The position numbers were made by a program, and so were the translations under genes. Source: Pyrus communis (taxonomy: Eukaryota > Streptophyta > Magnoliopsida > Rosales > Rosaceae). From it: a stretch of 64,000 nucleotides of DNA. Below are positions 60,471 through 64,000 of this stretch, in pieces. The stretch covers positions 13,832,121-13,896,120 of the forward strand of contig NC_084817.1 of assembly GCF_963583255.1 (NCBI RefSeq), given 5' to 3'. How positions within the stretch are numbered: position 1 is the first letter of the stretch; every line of letters starts with the position of its first letter. Under the pieces are notes generated by a model, which ran no database searches, was not told the DNA's origin, and saw only the letters and a program-made list of their open reading frames with translations.

Positions 60471-61192
60471 TTTTGCTAGTCCTCGAGCAAAACAGAAAAA
60501 CAAAACAAAAAGAACAAAACACAACCTACACCTTCCAACAATCGTCTTAGGGATTTCCAATGCACATGACAAGTTAAAAATCATTATTCCCACAGAATTT
60601 AGCCATCTTTACCCTTAAGTACATTCTTAATCATAGTTACCACATACTAGTTCGCAATTAAGCATTTAAAACCATGTTTTGAATGTAGTAACATGCCTTA
60701 GAGAATTTGCTCAATTCCTTTCAAGATATGCACTCAATTTTTACTCAGATTTTCTAACTACACACCCTAATCTAGTCATATGTGAGAAGATTGATGTAAA
60801 CATGAAAACGACACTCACATATATGTATCACAAAGAACGCAATTTCTGGAGTTAAAATCAAGTTTAGATATGATCTCATGAATGGAATGCTACTACTTAG
60901 ACGCGAGAACCAGTGACACCATAAGCTCATACCAAGTTCAAACTCCACAAATTGAAACACATAACACTCAAGATAGAAGTCAAGGGTTGTAACGGGGCTT
61001 GGGGTATGTGGATAACAAAGAAGGGATATGGAAAACAAAGGTTCTTAAAGAAATAGTGAGCAAAGCATTTGAATCAACTTAGAATTCACTTTTGAATGAA
61101 AACTCAACTTTTGAACAACAAGGGAGAATTTAGACAATTTACGCCCAGAATTGGTGTTTTGGAACCTTTCTTCAATCACTTATTCTTTTCTC

Positions 61193-61223
<31 letters not shown>

Positions 61224-62079
61224 TTTTTAATCTCAAAACATAAACACTTAAACATTCTCTCCCCCACATTTATTTTCTTTCATAATGTAACTCAAAAGGA
61301 ATTCAATTAGGTCATGCTCACTATCTTTTAAGAACAAGGGTGGGGATTGTCCTAAACTAGGCTAGGTGAGGAAAAAGTGGGTTAACAAAGAACATGGGCT
61401 AACACGGCTCAACGGGGGTACAACTTACAACATATACGAAATATGGGAAGTGAGGCTATTTGGCTATGGTGGCAACTACACAACTTCATCTTGATATATG
61501 TTATGCAAATCAATAACATGCTTTGAATGAAATGGGCATGAGTTCTAGCATTTGGAACTATATGATGAAACGCCTTCTAAGTAGTAACCAAGCAAAGAAT
61601 AATGAGATCATGCAACGATTTTAGAAAACAAGAAATCACAGATTATACTCTCCAAAGAACGTTATAGGCTCAAGTCTCTCAGGGTTGTAGCATTTGTTTG
61701 AGTTCCTTCCTTCAGGCATGTTACAAAAACTAAATTTTCTTTTATGATTGCATGTGAAGTCATACATTATAACCATAACCAAGCATATACCAAGAGTAAA
61801 TCAAACTTTTCTCTATGTTTATAACTCTTTTTAACAGTCATGCAATTACAAACCAAATCCTTATCATTGTGTTGGAAGGTATCCTAAGACACAAACACAC
61901 ACACAAAAACAACTTTAAAACAACTCTTTTTGGGTTTTTCAAAACAATTTTTCAAATTTTTATGGGATTTTCGAATTTTTAAGACAAAATACACTAAAAC
62001 AGTTTTAAAACAGTGAGAAACAACATGTGAAGTGATAGGTGAATAAATCCCACGAATTTGCATCAAATATACTTAGTTA

Positions 62080-62093
62080 CCCCCCCACACTTA
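62080..62093 (-). other. Second polypurine-like tract, element G
   Basis: On the minus strand 'taagtgtggggggg', 1.6 kb from the terminal tract, as in B and E. Confidence 0.6.
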
Positions 62094-62728
62094 AATCAAA
62101 CATTGTCCTCAATGTTTTAAGCATAGATTCACACAAAGCATAAGTAAATACACAAAAAGCACTTAAACATACTAAACATGGCATAATGTAATTAACAAAG
62201 AGAAGAGTTTAGAGACGCAAATCTGGTTATAGAGTGTAAATTCCATCTTCTCCTTGGTAATTGCATTGAGGCTTTTGATCTTTGTGATTCCACAGGCTTA
62301 CTCTTGAACTGGTTTCTGCCCATCGTTGATTTTCCTTTGTGCTACTTCTTGAACTGGGCAGCAGGATGGTTCTTTTGGTCTCCCCTGAAGGTCTGAGCTT
62401 ACCCCTTTGGTCTGTTTCTTTGTTCAATCTTTCCAATTCGTATTGAAAAGGGTTGGAGGATAACTCAGCCTATGTTTGTCTCCACATGCTTCAATGTATC
62501 ATTTTCACTTGCCTTACTCGCTCCCCTTTGCAGAAGTGGTCCCTTCTCCGGAAGTGTATCAACCGTTGAAGATGACTACTCGAGAGCAACGCTAGGTAAG
62601 CAATCAGGAATAGATTCCAGGCAGTTGGCTCCAGATCGGAAGACTGACTCCAAGTGCCGGCTGATTGCTTCTTTTACTTTGCCATGCGAGTAAGAACAAG
62701 GACAAAGAAAAAGACAGGGAAAGAGCAT

Positions 62729-62783
62729 GATATGAGATACTTTTGCTTTTGACCTTGATGATATGAGATACCTTTGCTTTTGA
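62729..62783. repeat. Direct repeat, 24-bp unit twice
   Basis: 'gatatgagatacttttgc' and the following bases recur after a 7-bp spacer. Confidence 0.85.
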
Positions 62784-63070
62784 AGAAGCGGTGAATGAAT
62801 CAGCACATGTATTTGTTGTGCTGCTTCCTCCTGGGTCATCTGTACTCCAGGCATCTGGTATCATCTTTGGGGAAGAAGAAAGAATTGAGTATTTCGAAAG
62901 GCTTTGCTGGGAGTGCGCCCTCAGAGGTGAGGGAGAGTTGGGCATTTTCTTCAGGTTTGCCCTACCATAAAAGACGAAGGTCGACATATATAGAGATAAT
63001 ATCAAGTGGTGGTACTTTTTACCTTTGTCGACAAACGTTTTGATCCCGCAAATCCGGCTTTTTGAAATAA

Positions 63071-63166
63071 TGGCGCCTCTTCGATCTCTGAACACGCCTC
63101 TTCGATTTCTGAGCAGGCGCCCCTTCGATTTCTGAACGACGCCCCTTCGCTTTCTGAACGACACGT
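63071..63166. repeat. Tandem repeat, CGCCCCTTCGATTTCTGAAC-like, 4 units
   Basis: About 22-bp GC-rich units with point differences. Confidence 0.85.
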
Positions 63167-63186
63167 GGTAGTGCAGATGCGGCTCC

Positions 63187-63359
63187 TTTTGACAAAGCTG
63201 CACGCGTCTTCTGAAAAGCTGAGAAAGCGTCGCCGAACTTTGCGCTTGTCGGCTAAAGATGTGTAGTTGTGATGATGGCCTCCACGTGTTGTCAGAAAAG
63301 AAGAAATCTTTTGACAAAGTTGAACGCGCCTTCTGAAAAGCCGAGAAAGCGTCGCCTAA
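63187..63359. repeat. Direct repeat, about 50 bp, copies at 63187-63237 and 63309-63359
   Basis: Both copies begin 'ttttgacaaag' and contain 'cttctgaaaagc' and 'gagaaagcgtcgcc'. A second pair, 'ccggctttttgaa', lies at about 63054 and 63376, so the region 63046-63398 looks internally duplicated. Confidence 0.8.
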
Positions 63360-63528
63360 ATTACGCCGGAAATTCCGGCTTTTTGAATTGGTGGACGCGT
63401 CGCCTTGGCTTTTTTATTGAGCTATCGATCACCACAACAAACACACTCTGAAGATTTCCCATTCTTGAAAATCGACTCCGGCCCTTTGAAATTTAACTCC
63501 ATCCCTTCTCTTTGAACACTTTTGAAAA

Positions 63529-64000
63529 ATGGCAAACTCATCGAACCTTAGCTTGGAATTGAGCCTTAGAAGTGATACGGGCGCGCCGCGTCAAGGTAAC
63601 GTATGGCGCCCTTCTTTCTTTTCTTCTAACGGTCCTCTCACAGGTGAAGACTCCGTGATGCAGGACGCCACAACAGCTACAATAGTAGCTAGGAACCTCC
63701 TCACTCCGAAAGATAGTAGGCTGCTGTCAGGACGGTCCGATGAGCTGGCCCTTCAAGAGTCCCTCGCACTTAGTGTTCAGTGTGCGAGTTCTGTGTCCAA
63801 CATGGGCCAACGCCTGCTTGCCCGCTCCCGTCAGGTGGAATCATTGATGGCAGAGGTGGAAAGTCTCAAGCAGGAGATCCAGCAGCTGAAGTATGAGAAT
63901 AGAAGTTTGCACGTGCTTGCAAACAACTATTCGACGGGCATGAAGAGGAAGCTTGATGAGCTGCAAGAGTCTGAAGGTCGGATTCACAGTAACCGTCAAA
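63529..64000 (+). CDS. Hypothetical coiled-coil protein, N-terminal part (runs off window)
   Basis: An open frame starts at ATG 63529 (MANSSNLSLELSLRSD) and continues without a stop for 157 codons to the window edge. Residues 1-60 are Ser/Asn-rich and low complexity. From about residue 105 a heptad-like pattern (VESLMAEVESLKQEIQQLKY) predicts a coiled coil, followed by the basic segment MKRKLDELQESEG. I cannot name a family from sequence alone. It resembles coiled-coil hypothetical proteins that are annotated in many copies in rose-family genomes and may belong to a mobile element, but that is recollection, not a search. Base composition is more balanced than in the retrotransposon nest. Confidence 0.6.
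   Translation, partial: MANSSNLSLELSLRSDTGAPRQGNVWRPSFFSSNGPLTGEDSVMQDATTATIVARNLLTPKDSRLLSGRSDELALQESLALSVQCASSVSNMGQRLLARSRQVESLMAEVESLKQEIQQLKYENRSLHVLANNYSTGMKRKLDELQESEGRIHSNRQ

Larger units (their letters stand above)
60453..62268 (-). mobile_element. 3' noncoding internal region of element G, truncated
   Basis: It is collinear with B (15298-17160) and E. It contains the terminal polypurine tract (60453-60470), a poly-T run (61190-61228) and the second purine tract (62080-62093). Homology stops at about 62268 ('ggtaattgcat'), just short of where the coding region should begin. No coding frame remains. Confidence 0.88.
62269..63528. other. Region outside the Athila-like nest, unidentified
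   Basis: It has no similarity to the LTRs or gag-pol of the rest of the window and is less AT-rich in its right half. Several short direct repeats are visible (listed separately). A 237-codon minus-strand frame (62604-63317) crosses them; I do not recognise it and think it is probably not a gene. The region could be the 5' end, LTR or leader, of a different mobile element whose protein starts at 63529. Confidence 0.5.

Noticed and set aside
62604..63317. 237-codon minus-strand frame
   Set aside because: It crosses three sets of repeats, has biased Ser/Arg composition and no recognisable domain. On the opposite strand the downstream frame at 63529 is a better candidate.

Overview
The window is plant nuclear DNA, from a dicot and possibly a member of the rose family; that placement is a low-confidence impression. 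It is an almost pure nest of one group of Ty3/gypsy LTR retrotransposons. The group resembles the Athila lineage: the primer-binding site pairs with the 3' end of plant tRNA-Asp, the LTRs are about 2.1-3.5 kb, Gag carries the plant retrotransposon gag domain with a zinc knuckle, the protease motif is D-L-G-A-S, and the integrase has no chromodomain. I find no host gene, tRNA, rRNA or CRISPR array. From about 1 to 62268 essentially every base belongs to an LTR, a gag-pol remnant or the noncoding 3' internal region of this group.

Layout, left to right. Element A (minus strand, 1623-6822) has a 5' LTR, PBS and gag-protease running into RT, and is interrupted at the left edge by a plus-strand LTR (1-1622). 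Stretch 6823-9122 is a patchwork of plus-strand LTR pieces fused to a gag fragment. Stretch 9123-13233 is a plus-strand LTR split by a 3.5 kb minus-strand solo LTR. Element B (minus, 13234-20762) has a 3' LTR, 3' noncoding region, a gag-protease frame whose RT, RNase H and most of integrase are deleted, a PBS and a truncated 5' LTR. Element E (plus, 20763-38941) is the most complete copy, with two LTRs and gag-protease-RT-RNase H-integrase, and is split by two solo LTRs. Element C (minus, 38942-54190) is a gag with 5' LTR and PBS, cut into pieces by nested solo LTRs. Element F (plus, 54693-57631) is a 5' LTR with a gag start. Then come three minus-strand LTRs stacked inside one another (57632-60452), followed by the 3' noncoding region of element G (to about 62268). 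The last 1.7 kb is different DNA: short repeats, then an open frame from 63529 running off the window that encodes a coiled-coil protein.

Seven solo LTRs have perfect 5-bp target-site duplications (TSDs), so the order of insertion can be read directly. Element E has no TSD: its left flank lies in B's LTR and its right flank in C's gag, while B and C each lack exactly the parts that would lie between. One inter-element recombination that deleted the intervening DNA explains all of this. Conserved non-coding structures recur in every copy: a perfect 11-bp stem overlapping the PBS, a C-run/G-run hairpin in the LTR, a second polypurine tract about 1.7 kb before the usual one, a branch-site/splice-acceptor-like signal before gag, and an LTR segment packed with CATGCA (RY) motifs. 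These are the most interesting candidates for undescribed biology here. No element is intact, although E's pol needs few lesions to explain its inactivity and several LTR copies are nearly identical, which points to recent activity.
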